52,010 nt of DNA from Rubripirellula sp. (lineage in GTDB: Bacteria > Planctomycetota > Planctomycetia > Pirellulales > Pirellulaceae), in assembly GCA_022425745.1 (NCBI GenBank), contig JAKMEW010000107.1, positions 1 through 52,010 on the forward strand, read 5' to 3'. The notes beneath the pieces are model-generated. The model ran no database searches and was not told the DNA's origin. It saw only the letters and a list, made by a program, of their open reading frames with translations. Of the stretch, positions 37,764-47,043 are shown piece after piece (positions within the stretch are counted from its first letter, which is position 1; each line of letters begins with the position of its first letter). The position numbers and the translations under genes are program-made.

Positions 37764-39635
37764 ATGGCAGAACCTAATCTCGAGAATGATGATCTCGATC
37801 AGGATATTGAAAATGACGCGGTGATCGGCTCTGCCCTTCGAGCATCCCTGCTCGTCTTTGTGATCTTGGCATTCCCGGTGATTCTGATTTTGCTTTACCT
37901 GGTGATTCAGAAAGAAGAGGAACAGGCGACTGAGACCGACGTGACATTGCCGGAAGTGCGGCAGACCAATGAGGAGCCGATACCCTCTTTACCCTTTGTG
38001 GATGTTACCAAAGAGAGTGGGATTCGTTTTACTCACGAATCGGGAAAGTATGGGGAGAAGCTACTGCCGGAAACCATGGGAAGTGGCGTTGCTGTTCTTG
38101 ATTACAACCAAGATGGGCACCTCGATCTTTTCTTCGTCAACTCCTGTCATTGGGAGTGGGACGTGCGGAATCAAACGCCTTCACCTTGCCAGCTATATCG
38201 TGGTGATGGGAATTTTCAGTTTGAAAACGTATCAGAGGAAGTGGGTCTGACCGAGAGCTTTTACGGTATGGGTGTTGCCGTTGGTGACTATGACAACGAC
38301 GGTGATAGCGATCTGTACATCACTGCGGTTGGTGAAAATCGCCTGCTGCGAAATGATGACGGTAAATTTGTCAACGTCACCGAAGATGCGGGCGTTGCGG
38401 GTTCCCAAGATCTTTGGGGGACCAGCTGTGGATTTGTCGACTATGACAACGACGGACTATTGGATCTTTTTGTTTGTAACTACGTTAGTTGGAGTAAAGA
38501 GAATGACCTAAGTCAGAACTTTACTCTCGATGGAGAGACTCGAGCGTACGGCCCGCCAAAGGCCTTCGCTGGATCTTTCTCGTTACTGTACAAGAACCTC
38601 GGGAGTGGCAAATTCGAGGATGTGTCAGAGTCGAGTGGGATTCAAGTTCGTAATGAAACCACCAATGTGCCTCTCGGAAAGGCCATGGGGATTGCACCCG
38701 TCGATTTTAACCGCGATGGCTGGATGGACTTTGTCATTGCCAATGACACGGTGCGGAATTTCTTGTTCGAGAATAATAAGGACGGGACTTTCTCTGAGAT
38801 CGGTCGCTTGGTTGGTATTGCCTTTGATCGATCTGGCAACGCTCGCGGAGCGATGGGTATTGATACCGCTATGTTCAGAGGGCGGGAGACGTTGGCGATT
38901 GGTATTGGTAACTTTGCTAACGAAGCAAGTGCTCTCTACATGGCCAAAAGCGGCAGGCGACAATTTGTTGACGCTGCCATGGCCACCGGATTTGGTCCGC
39001 CAACAAGGCAGGGATTAACCTTTGGCTTGTTTTTCTTTGATGTCGATCTTGACGGTCGCCTGGATCTTCTCGGTGCTAATGGTCACTTAGAAGAAGAGAT
39101 TTCCAAAACACAGCAGTCACAGCAATACGCTCAACCACCTCAGTTGTTCTGGAACGCGGGGCGAGAAGCTGCGAGTGAATTGGTTGCCGTTGGAGGTGAG
39201 AGCGTCGGTGATGAGTTCTTGGAGCCAATTGTTGGTCGCGGTGCCGCCTATGGTGACTTCGATGAAGATGGTGATCAGGATGTAGTTATGTCCGTCAGTC
39301 ACGGTCGACCTAGGCTCTTTCGCAATGATCAGACGCTCGCCAATCACTGGGTGCGTGTTCAGTTGCAGGGAGTCTCTTGTAACCGGGATGCCATCGGCGC
39401 TTCAGTCGAGTTGAGTGATGGTCAGCAAGTGATGGCTCGATCGATCATGCCGACCAAGAGTTATTTGAGCCAGTGTCAGAAAAGTATCACGTTCGGCTTA
39501 GGTCAAGAAACGCCAGAGAAGCTTAGCTACACTGTGATCTGGCCAGGGGGAGATCGCGAAGAATTCACAAGCGATGTGATCGACCAAGTCGTTATGTTTC
39601 GCCAAGGTGAGGGATCGGATCTTGTTTCTCCGTAA
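37764..39635 (+). CDS. Membrane-anchored FG-GAP / ASPIC-UnbV (CRTAC1-like) protein
   Basis: The 623-residue protein has an N-terminal membrane helix (about 24-48, LRASLLVFVILAFPVILILLY), then FG-GAP repeats with D-x-D/N-x-D-G-x-x-D motifs: DYNQDGHLDLFFVNS, DYDNDGDSDLYI, DYDNDGLLDLFVCNY, DFNRDGWMDFVIAND, DVDLDGRLDLLGANG and DFDEDGDQDVVMS. The C-terminal ASPIC/UnbV domain is clear (NHWVRVQLQGVSCNRDAIGASVE ... SYTVIWPGGDREEF). The repeats form a calcium-stabilised beta-propeller outside the cytoplasm. It lies 11 bp after the cytochrome-TPR gene and is almost certainly cotranscribed with it. It resembles the propeller part of the first gene of the cluster. Biochemical function is unknown. Confidence 0.9.
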   Translation: MAEPNLENDDLDQDIENDAVIGSALRASLLVFVILAFPVILILLYLVIQKEEEQATETDVTLPEVRQTNEEPIPSLPFVDVTKESGIRFTHESGKYGEKLLPETMGSGVAVLDYNQDGHLDLFFVNSCHWEWDVRNQTPSPCQLYRGDGNFQFENVSEEVGLTESFYGMGVAVGDYDNDGDSDLYITAVGENRLLRNDDGKFVNVTEDAGVAGSQDLWGTSCGFVDYDNDGLLDLFVCNYVSWSKENDLSQNFTLDGETRAYGPPKAFAGSFSLLYKNLGSGKFEDVSESSGIQVRNETTNVPLGKAMGIAPVDFNRDGWMDFVIANDTVRNFLFENNKDGTFSEIGRLVGIAFDRSGNARGAMGIDTAMFRGRETLAIGIGNFANEASALYMAKSGRRQFVDAAMATGFGPPTRQGLTFGLFFFDVDLDGRLDLLGANGHLEEEISKTQQSQQYAQPPQLFWNAGREAASELVAVGGESVGDEFLEPIVGRGAAYGDFDEDGDQDVVMSVSHGRPRLFRNDQTLANHWVRVQLQGVSCNRDAIGASVELSDGQQVMARSIMPTKSYLSQCQKSITFGLGQETPEKLSYTVIWPGGDREEFTSDVIDQVVMFRQGEGSDLVSP

Positions 39636-39697
39636 TCCTTGAATCCGATCGTAGCGATCTTGTTTTAGATAAAAAGACGCATCATTTGGTCGTGCGG

Positions 39698-39737
39698 CTT
39701 GGGCTCTACGTCGACTTGGGCTCTACGTCGACTTGGG
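39698..39737. repeat. 17-bp tandem repeat, 2.4 copies
   Basis: CTTGGGCTCTACGTCGA occurs at 39698-39714 and 39715-39731 with a third partial copy CTTGGG at 39732-39737. It sits in the convergent gap between the FG-GAP/ASPIC gene and the pseudo-dihydroorotase gene. No role is evident; the copies are identical, so the duplication is recent or maintained. Confidence 0.85.
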
Positions 39738-39742
39738 TTGTG

Positions 39743-41059
39743 TCAGTTTGGTACCGCTTGAGCTTGGTACTTAGTTTCACCCGCAATCAGCGTCATGATC
39801 ACCTGCCCGCTCAGTTCCTTGCTATCAAGTGGACTGCTATTGCATCGAGAAAGAAACTGGTTCCCGTTAACCGTCCATTTCTTATTCGGATCAATGATGA
39901 TTAAGTCGGCGTCTGAGCCAATTTGCAGCGTTCCGCCAGGGATGCCAGCGATTCGTGCTGGAGCGGTTGAGAGTCGGTCAATCGCCGTTGACCAGTCCAT
40001 GATTCCTGTCTGAATCAAGTACGTGTTGACTGAGGCAAGTGTGGTCTCAAGCGTCGCCGCGCCGAAAGGCGATAGGTCGAGATCATTCATCTTTTTTTCA
40101 CGACTTCGCGGCATGTGGCCACTTTGGATAACGTCGATGGTTCCATCGGCGACGGCTTGTTGCAGTGTTTCCACATGTCGCTCGCTGCGAAGTGGAGGAT
40201 GGACTTTGAACCTTGCATCAAAACTGCGGAGCTCCTGATCACTCAGGCAGAGGTTATGCGGGCAAACGGATGCACTCACTTCGATACCGCGAGATTTAAC
40301 CCGTCGGATCATGTCCACAGCACCCATCGTGCTTACGGGACCAACATGCAGCCGACCACCGGTTGCTTCCGCAAGACGAACATCTCGAGCCACCGCAAGA
40401 TCTTCTGCTTCGGTGGGTAAACCTTTGAGGCCTAGGATCAATGCTGTTTTGCCGTCGTGAACAATCCCCTGATTAGCGAGGTCTGGCACTTCGGGGCGAT
40501 CAAAGATCGGCAAATTGAACATGCGGCAATAATCCAATGCACGCTTGAGTAAAGCGTCATTAGGCACTGATCGCGGCGCGTCGCTGAACGCAACCGCACC
40601 TGCTTCGGCGAGTAATCCCAGTTCTGCCATTTGCTCCCCGTCGCGATTCTTGCTGAGGCAGCCGATGACGTGTACTCGCACCCCAGCGGCTCTCGCTGCT
40701 TTCTGGCGGACAAATTCCACTGCCCCCGGTGAGTCAATGCAGGGGGCTGTGTTGGAGGTGCAAAGAACGGAGCTGTATCCACCAGCAAGTGCTGCAAGTC
40801 CACCGGATTGAATCGTCTCATCCTCTTCAAATCCGGGTTCTCGCAATTCCACACCAAGGTCAACTAGGCCGGGTGCGACCACGTGATTCTTGGCATCTAA
40901 TCGCTCCGTTTCGGCTGGTAGGTCCCCGTCGCTCGGATCGATCGCGGTGATAACGCCATCAACAATCAAGAGTCGTCCGATACGATCAATCTGCTGCGAG
41001 GGATCGACCAAGTGTCCATTTTCAACCAGTAGTCGAGATGGGCATGGTTCCTGATTCAT
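39743..41059 (-). CDS. pyrC': Inactive dihydroorotase homologue (PyrC' type, ATCase partner)
   Basis: The 438-residue protein is a clear amidohydrolase-fold dihydroorotase homologue, but the metal site is gone. The usual DxHxHxREPG reads DLGVELREPG (Gly69, Glu71). The H-A-E-D His is Asp187 in FDRPE, the HVST His is Pro241 in GPVST, and the TDHAPH Asp is Gly314 in SGHMPR. Only Asp160 in AFSD is kept. Family knowledge: in Pseudomonas the pyrB-pyrC' pair makes an inactive DHOase that scaffolds aspartate transcarbamoylase. Here it follows pyrB by 29 bp on the same strand, which fits. ATG 41059 is preferred; the frame is open upstream into pyrB. An active DHOase must be encoded elsewhere. Confidence 0.88.
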   Translation of the reverse strand: MNQEPCPSRLLVENGHLVDPSQQIDRIGRLLIVDGVITAIDPSDGDLPAETERLDAKNHVVAPGLVDLGVELREPGFEEDETIQSGGLAALAGGYSSVLCTSNTAPCIDSPGAVEFVRQKAARAAGVRVHVIGCLSKNRDGEQMAELGLLAEAGAVAFSDAPRSVPNDALLKRALDYCRMFNLPIFDRPEVPDLANQGIVHDGKTALILGLKGLPTEAEDLAVARDVRLAEATGGRLHVGPVSTMGAVDMIRRVKSRGIEVSASVCPHNLCLSDQELRSFDARFKVHPPLRSERHVETLQQAVADGTIDVIQSGHMPRSREKKMNDLDLSPFGAATLETTLASVNTYLIQTGIMDWSTAIDRLSTAPARIAGIPGGTLQIGSDADLIIIDPNKKWTVNGNQFLSRCNSSPLDSKELSGQVIMTLIAGETKYQAQAVPN

Positions 41060-41088
41060 GATTTCGTGTGGGGTGCCAGGATCTTGGG

Positions 41089-42063
41089 TTAGTTCGACGG
41101 TTGAGCGCCAGCGAGCAGCCAAAGGGCTGCCATTCGAACGGCGATGCCGTTATTGACCTGCTCGAGAATCACCGAGTGGGGGCCATCCGCAACTTCTGGT
41201 GTGATTTCAACTCCGCGGTTGATTGGACCAGGTGCCATGATGAGGATGTCTTCTTTGGCCTTCTTCATTCGTTCACCATTCATGGCGTAGAGTGCAGCAT
41301 ATTCATGCACACTCGGGAAGGGTCTGGCCTTCTGCCTCTCAAACTGGATCCGCAGCAGGTTGAGAACGTCGCAGCGGGGAAGGATATCGTCGAGATGATG
41401 GGCGACTTCAAAACCGAGTTCCGTCCATCGAGGACTCACCAATGTCGGTGGGCCGCAAATGATGACGTGGGCTCCGAGTTTGCTGAGTCCCCAAATGTTG
41501 CTCCTCGCCGTTCGACTGTGAGCAATGTCACCCACCAAAGCAACGGTTAGACCCTCAATAGAACCGCGATGTTGCCGAATCGTCAGCATATCAAGGAGAC
41601 CCTGAGTCGGATGATCATGAGGTCCATCGCCTGCGTTCAAGACGCTACACCCGAGTTCTCGAGACAACAAATGCGGGGTGCCGGGTGTGCTGTGACGAGT
41701 GACTACCCAATCCACTCCCATCGCTTCGATGGTCTTGGCCGTGTCGACGAATGTTTCACCTTTCGCCACACTGCTACCGCTGCTACTGAATTCAACGGTA
41801 TCCGCGCCAAGTCTTTTTGCCGCAAGCGAGAAGCTGTTCCGCGTACGAGTACTATTCTCAAAGAAGAGGTTGGCGCAGGTTTTTCCCGTTAAGAGCGGTA
41901 CTTTTGTTTTACAGTTATTCGTGAGGCTTTTAAATTTCTGAGCGGTATCGAGAAGGATCGTGATTTCCTCTGCCGATAAACTCTCCAAATCTAGTAGATG
42001 ACGCCGTTTCCACTGCTGGGGAAAATCGATTGGGGGAGTTGTTTCGGGGTTCAATGAGGACAT
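41089..42063 (-). CDS. pyrB: Aspartate carbamoyltransferase catalytic chain
   Basis: The 324-residue enzyme makes carbamoyl-aspartate for pyrimidine synthesis. The carbamoyl-phosphate motif is [12 protein letters not shown] (about residues 68-79). Further ATCase blocks are [63 protein letters not shown] and [13 protein letters not shown]. There is no pyrI regulatory gene; the downstream neighbour is an inactive dihydroorotase homologue, pointing to the class A-type dodecameric ATCase. The 250-base region upstream shows no UTP-sensing attenuator that I could recognise. Confidence 0.95.
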   Translation of the reverse strand: MSSLNPETTPPIDFPQQWKRRHLLDLESLSAEEITILLDTAQKFKSLTNNCKTKVPLLTGKTCANLFFENSTRTRNSFSLAAKRLGADTVEFSSSGSSVAKGETFVDTAKTIEAMGVDWVVTRHSTPGTPHLLSRELGCSVLNAGDGPHDHPTQGLLDMLTIRQHRGSIEGLTVALVGDIAHSRTARSNIWGLSKLGAHVIICGPPTLVSPRWTELGFEVAHHLDDILPRCDVLNLLRIQFERQKARPFPSVHEYAALYAMNGERMKKAKEDILIMAPGPINRGVEITPEVADGPHSVILEQVNNGIAVRMAALWLLAGAQPSN

Positions 42064-42314
42064 ATCGATGAGAGATCGGTTAGCAGGATTGACGGGATAG
42101 CTAAGCCGTAAAAAAGTACCGATCTTGCCAAGTGGGGAAACTTGACCTCAGACATGTTCCACGACTTTCAACCGAGCTGATGCATGGCTGCTGCCGAGTC
42201 AGGATGACAGCCCCTGAAGCATCCCTGTCACGGTAAGCGATTCTGTTCTCATCGGGGAGGTGATGGAGCCATTTTTTGTGGCGATTTTTACAATCTCTTT
42301 CGGCGCGGATGCAA
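42064..42314. other. Spacer between the DUF423 gene and pyrB
   Basis: A frame overlapping this region (42199-42525 minus) runs into the DUF423 gene in another frame and has no recognisable domain, so it is rejected. The stretch probably contains the pyrB promoter. No convincing terminator or PyrR-type leader was seen. Confidence 0.4.
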
Positions 42315-42728
42315 TTATTCTTTGGTTTTCAATCCGAACGTTGAAAGGTAGATCCAGCCAGCAATCCAACTCAAGCCTCCCAAGGGAGTGATTGCCCCGA
42401 GGATCGGTAGATTTAAAAAGACGAGTAAATACAGGCTGCCACTGAATAACAGCAAACCCAAGACGAAGAGCCAAGAAGCTTTTCGTTTCGCCCGATCCTT
42501 TCCGAGCGGTAGTGCTGCCAAGCATAGCAGAACCAGCGAGTGGAACAGGTGGTAGCGAACTCCAGTTTCGAATTGCGCGAGTCGGCGAGTTTGAGTTTCG
42601 GGGGTTATGTCTGTCGACGCTAGGTAATTCTCTAGGCCGTGGGCGCTATAAGCACCCAAGAGGATTGCTAAGGCTCCCGATAGGCCGGCGACCAGAGTAA
42701 TTTTCTTTTGGATCGTCGAGTCTTTCAT
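42315..42728 (-). CDS. DUF423 family small membrane protein
   Basis: The 137-residue protein has four hydrophobic segments and DUF423 (YgdD/TMEM256-like) signatures: GLSGALAILLGAYSAHGLE at the N-terminus, FETGVRYHLFHSLVLL in the middle, and ITPLGGLSWIAGWIYL near the end. Family function is unknown. Its ATG overlaps the stop of the response-regulator gene by 4 bases, so the two are translationally coupled. There is no export signal beyond the first helix. Confidence 0.9.
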   Translation of the reverse strand: MKDSTIQKKITLVAGLSGALAILLGAYSAHGLENYLASTDITPETQTRRLAQFETGVRYHLFHSLVLLCLAALPLGKDRAKRKASWLFVLGLLLFSGSLYLLVFLNLPILGAITPLGGLSWIAGWIYLSTFGLKTKE

Positions 42729-43150
42729 GGAATGAGATTTTTGACCGCATTGAGTAGGCGGTCCATCGCGAAAGGCTTGTGGATATAGTCGCTCACTCCC
42801 AGCAACTCTGCGTACGCTTGGTGTCGGTTTCCTTCATTGCCGGTCACCATGATGACCGGAATCGGTACCTCTCGGTTACGCCGTAGATTCTCAAGTACGA
42901 GGAAGCCGCTGCGTTTGGGCATCATCATGTCGAGAATAATCAGGTCCGGAGATTCACTCTCGGCCAAAGCGATACCTTGGTTACCATCACGTGCAGTCAC
43001 AACCACGTATCCTGAAGTTTCTAACGCAAATTGCAAGGTCTCAACGATTTCGTTGTCATCGTCGATGATCAGTATTTTCTTTGCTTGGTCTCCACCTGTT
43101 TCTGCGGCAGGAACCTCTCTCTGATCCATCGAATCGTTGGGCAGGCTCAT
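42725..43150 (-). CDS. Single-domain response regulator (REC only)
   Basis: The 141-residue protein is a CheY-like receiver without an output domain. The acidic pocket is DDD at 30-32, the phospho-acceptor is Asp74 in LIILDMMMPKR, the Thr is in VIMVTGNEG (103) and the conserved Lys is K125 in IHKPF. An N-terminal tail of about 22 residues precedes the fold. No histidine kinase is adjacent. It is coupled to the DUF423 gene downstream and lies behind the dead hydrolase gene on the same strand. It probably acts by protein-protein contact; its target is unknown. Confidence 0.92.
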   Translation of the reverse strand: MSLPNDSMDQREVPAAETGGDQAKKILIIDDDNEIVETLQFALETSGYVVVTARDGNQGIALAESESPDLIILDMMMPKRSGFLVLENLRRNREVPIPVIMVTGNEGNRHQAYAELLGVSDYIHKPFAMDRLLNAVKNLIP

Positions 43151-43162
43151 TGATCGTAAATC

Positions 43163-43279
43163 TCAGGCTCGTCGGTGGTGGTTGGGACGTTCACAATTCT
43201 CTGGTGAATCATGGACGGACATTTGGGAATCATTGAGTTCACGAGCCAGTCCTCGCTCAATATCCAAACCGTCACTCAT
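43163..43279 (-). CDS. Possible 38-residue small ORF between hydrolase-like and response-regulator genes
   Basis: An ATG at 43279 starts two bases after the stop of the hydrolase-like gene and runs 38 codons (MSDGLDIERGLARELNDSQ...) to a TGA at 43163-43165, 12 bases before the response-regulator start. It fills the gap in the same strand and would let ribosomes pass from one gene to the next. The product is acidic to basic, soluble and unlike anything I recognise. It could be chance. Confidence 0.25.
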   Translation of the reverse strand: MSDGLDIERGLARELNDSQMSVHDSPENCERPNHHRRA

Positions 43280-43281
43280 GA

Positions 43282-44133
43282 TCAGTTAGCTGAGTATGCA
43301 ACTGACTTTGAGGACCATTGATTTGAGTCAGAGATGGAGGAACCTGCAATCACTTTACGCATGATCCATTCATTGGCGTCTCTAAGTGTAATCGTGTTCA
43401 TCTCGTCTTCGTCGGCGTACTGTCTAATTTCAAGATCTGCAGAGATCGACATGGCAAGCTGACAGTCCTCACGTATCTTCTGGTCATTGTACAGCGGGTT
43501 TTGCGAAGACCACTGCCAAAGCATTGGAAGCTTGCGTAGGCGGAGTTCATCAAAAAGCGCGAACTCGCCCTGCGGCAAAATCCCGCCCATCGAGATCACT
43601 CCGCTGATTTTTGAAGGAACGCGGAGAGCGATTCGTTGGGCCATCGTACCGCCATCTTGATAGCCAGCGAGAATCACCCGCTGAGGATGAATCGAAAATC
43701 TTGTCGATGCTTCCTCGATCGCTTCGAAAACCGCTTCCTGCGTTGCATCGACAGCAGCCGGACTGTCGTGCCAGTTAAAGCAGTGTCCGGCAGAATCAGC
43801 GGCTTGGTTACCGCGAATCCCGATACCAATATAGTTCCTCGTGCTCAGGTGAGGCATGATCTGATCGATCTGATGCTCGTTGAATCCATTGTGATGGAAC
43901 CAAACCACCGCGGGGTATTGGTACGTTTCCACGTAGTGTAGTGGTAGAAAATAGCTTCGTGGTTGCGGAGGGCTTGGCCACAAGTGAAAGCTGTCGTACG
44001 CCGAGTTCGCATCAGTGACGAAATCGGACGTGGACTGGACACCCATCGGATGATTTTGGGGACTGGAATCAATCGAAGCATCCAAAGGGCTGCATTCGGT
44101 CTGCCAGGGCGTCACTTTGTTGATACGATTCAC
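43282..44133 (-). CDS. Alpha/beta-hydrolase-fold protein lacking the catalytic serine
   Basis: The 283-residue protein resembles the phospholipase/carboxylesterase (YpfH, PHB-depolymerase-like) group: YPAVVWFHHNGFNEHQ, IGIGIRGNQ, and RVILAGYQDGGTMAQRIAL. In relatives the nucleophile elbow reads G-x-S-x-G-G; here it is GYQDGG, with Gln159 at the Ser position. The region of the catalytic His reads YADEDEMNTITLRDANEWI and has no His. Hydrolysis by the usual mechanism is therefore not expected. The fold assignment is good. A binding or regulatory role is inferred. It is first in a minus-strand run with the response regulator and DUF423 genes. Confidence 0.75.
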   Translation of the reverse strand: MNRINKVTPWQTECSPLDASIDSSPQNHPMGVQSTSDFVTDANSAYDSFHLWPSPPQPRSYFLPLHYVETYQYPAVVWFHHNGFNEHQIDQIMPHLSTRNYIGIGIRGNQAADSAGHCFNWHDSPAAVDATQEAVFEAIEEASTRFSIHPQRVILAGYQDGGTMAQRIALRVPSKISGVISMGGILPQGEFALFDELRLRKLPMLWQWSSQNPLYNDQKIREDCQLAMSISADLEIRQYADEDEMNTITLRDANEWIMRKVIAGSSISDSNQWSSKSVAYSAN

Positions 44134-44197
44134 GGCAACTCTCGATCGGACGTCATGGATAGATTGAACTGCTCGACACCATCAGCAAAATAAGATT

Positions 44198-44241
44198 GGC
44201 GGCGGTGCAGTGTCAACTGTGATGGCTGATGCACCGCCGCC
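44198..44241 (-). terminator. Strong hairpin after mdh, probable terminator
   Basis: A perfect 12-bp GC-rich stem (GGCGGCGGTGCA / TGCACCGCCGCC) encloses a 20-base loop. On the minus strand it lies about 50 bases past the mdh stop and is followed by AATCTTATTTTG. On the plus strand it is followed by TTTTATC. It can act on both strands, but only mdh lies upstream of it in a suitable direction. Confidence 0.7.
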
Positions 44242-44290
44242 TTTTATCGCTGCCTGAACGGGTCGAAGTAATTGCTATCGAATTCGCGAT

Positions 44291-45265
<975 letters not shown>

Positions 45266-45406
45266 TTAAATGGATTGGTTATCACTAACCCGATATCCTG
45301 CCCTCTACGCTTCGCAGGTCAAGTGGACACCCACAGGAAACCTCTAACAAAACAATCGATTCTCAAGACTTGCGAGCGTTGTCTCGCGATCCGTGGCAGT
45401 TTTTTT

Positions 45407-45484
45407 GCTCGCGCCCTAGAGCAAATGGAGGCTCGCGCCCTCGAGCAAATGGAGCTCGCGCCCTCGAGCAAATGGAGCTCGCGC
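45407..45484. repeat. 23/24-bp tandem repeat, 3.3 copies, each forming a hairpin
   Basis: Units of GCTCGCGCCCTCGAGCAAATGGA lie at 45407-45430 (24 bp, one substitution and one extra G), 45431-45453 and 45454-45476, with a partial copy GCTCGCGC at 45477-45484. Each unit contains GCTCG-CGCCCT-CGAGC, a 5-bp stem with a 6-base loop. A run of seven T residues precedes the first copy on the plus strand. The array lies between mdh and the gene ending at 45534, both on the minus strand. Confidence 0.88.
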
Positions 45485-45533
45485 TGGGAGGTGAATTGAA
45501 TTGCTGTTTACTTAGCTTGTCCTAAAAGGTCTC

Positions 45534-46961
45534 TCAGGGCGCTTCGTCTTGCGGTTCCTGATGCGGTCCTGAGTTGTGATCTGAATTCAGATTGGCGGGA
45601 AGGTCAAAGCTAACATTTTGTGCCTGCTGATTCATTCTCTTCCGCTTGGCTTGATCGTCATGTCGATTGGTAGATCTCTGCCAAAGCCAGATTCCGAGAA
45701 TGCCACAAATTATTGCTAAAGCGGCAAATGATCCAATTTTTTCAACGCCGATTGATCTGACTGCGTTTGGTTCCAGGTTTTCAACCACTGCTGCAATCAG
45801 CAGTGGTCCAAACTGATTCTTGGATCCCTTTTGCTGCATAAATTCAGACTCGTAAGACCAGAGGCGAAAAAAGAATCCCGTCATTAACAGCTTTCCACGT
45901 AGGGGACGAACGATCGATCCGTCGTACTCCCTAGAATCGGTTGCGTCTTTGGAGAGAAAGGCGGGCAGTTCTCGGACTGCAATGGAAACGGGATAACGAG
46001 TTTTGAATTCAACCGGTTCCTGTTCGTTCACGCCTTCGATTTTTACCACCACTTCACCCAAGTCACCGATTGCATCGATTTGGTAATAATGATCGCTTCC
46101 GAGTTGGGCCTGTCGCTCTGCGGAGCTAACCGCAATTTTTGTGATTTGCACTCCATCCACCTCCATTTGAACCCACTGGCCAATGGCGTCTTTTCCATCT
46201 CTGAGAAAGGTGACGGGGTCAGCGAAGGTTGGGTTGGGGAGCTCTTCAAGTGAAGCGATCTGGTTCGCTGTCGCTAGCATCGTGTAAAAAGCATCGCCAT
46301 CTGAAGGTGTCAGTGGGAGGCGATTTCGAGTTGCCAGCCCTGCCAACAGACTCATGTTGAAATTCTGAGATAGAAGTAATTTTTCACCGGAGCTCATGGG
46401 TCGATTAGCAAACCAGCCCACCTCGCCACAGGCTATCGCCTTCGTTTCCGAGTCCTCTGCTGATGAGAGAAGGATACCCGTGGCATCGATACGATCGCCC
46501 GACTGGGCTTCTGGCGGCACGCGTGATGTGATTACTAAAAAAGGCTTGCCGTCGCGTTCAATCTCAAGAAAGTAGATCGATTCAAAGCCAAGATATTCTC
46601 GCAACGTTGCCGGCACGAGAACTCGTTTCAGGTCAATTAGTTGTCCCGTGTCCTGAACGGCATCCCCGATGGTGCTGGCCGGAGATGCTGTAGCGATTCG
46701 CTGCAACCGGCTTTCATCTACGTTTCGAAGGCGATAGAGGAGTTTACAGAGTTCATTAAGCCCCTCGGGCTCTGTCGGTGGGTAGGACTTTTCAAGGCGG
46801 GTTTGATCAAAACCACTGATGAGGTCGATAGCGGAGTCGCCAGCGGCTGTGTTGGCACACAACATGAGTAAGCAGACGCATAAGGCGTGCATGCAGATTG
46901 CACCTGCTGTGTTCATAAGGATGCTGGTAGTTGTCCGATCTGTGTTCGGAGTGGTGTGCAT
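45534..46961 (-). CDS. Membrane protein of unknown function with N-terminal export signal and C-terminal TM
   Basis: I do not recognise this 475-residue protein. It has an N-terminal hydrophobic segment (AICMHALCVCLLMLCANTAAG) that looks like a cleavable signal, a large extracytoplasmic region, one C-terminal helix (IGSFAALAIICGILGIWLW, about 415-433) and a charged cytoplasmic tail. The middle contains OB-fold-like strands (GQWVQMEVDGVQITKIAV) and a segment MTGFFFRLWSYESEF...FGPLLIAAVVENL that resembles ITGRYLKRLSYQSG...APVVVGEIRL in the upstream gene product. The two are thus probably paralogues or share a domain. The gap to the upstream gene is about 80 bp. The frame opens at a TTG (46967); ATG 46961 or ATG 46916 are possible starts. 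Confidence 0.75.
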   Translation of the reverse strand: MHTTPNTDRTTTSILMNTAGAICMHALCVCLLMLCANTAAGDSAIDLISGFDQTRLEKSYPPTEPEGLNELCKLLYRLRNVDESRLQRIATASPASTIGDAVQDTGQLIDLKRVLVPATLREYLGFESIYFLEIERDGKPFLVITSRVPPEAQSGDRIDATGILLSSAEDSETKAIACGEVGWFANRPMSSGEKLLLSQNFNMSLLAGLATRNRLPLTPSDGDAFYTMLATANQIASLEELPNPTFADPVTFLRDGKDAIGQWVQMEVDGVQITKIAVSSAERQAQLGSDHYYQIDAIGDLGEVVVKIEGVNEQEPVEFKTRYPVSIAVRELPAFLSKDATDSREYDGSIVRPLRGKLLMTGFFFRLWSYESEFMQQKGSKNQFGPLLIAAVVENLEPNAVRSIGVEKIGSFAALAIICGILGIWLWQRSTNRHDDQAKRKRMNQQAQNVSFDLPANLNSDHNSGPHQEPQDEAP

Positions 46962-47043
46962 TAGCAAAGGCAGTGCTACTGTTGTTGATAGTCAGTTGGA
47001 TACGATCACTTCTCGCTCAAGCATGAACTTGATGGGGGTGAAA

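Noticed and set aside
39651-39668. Short GATCG/CGATC hairpin followed by TTGTTTT after the FG-GAP/ASPIC gene
   Set aside because: A 5-bp AT/GC-mixed stem with a 3-base loop is too weak to call a terminator.
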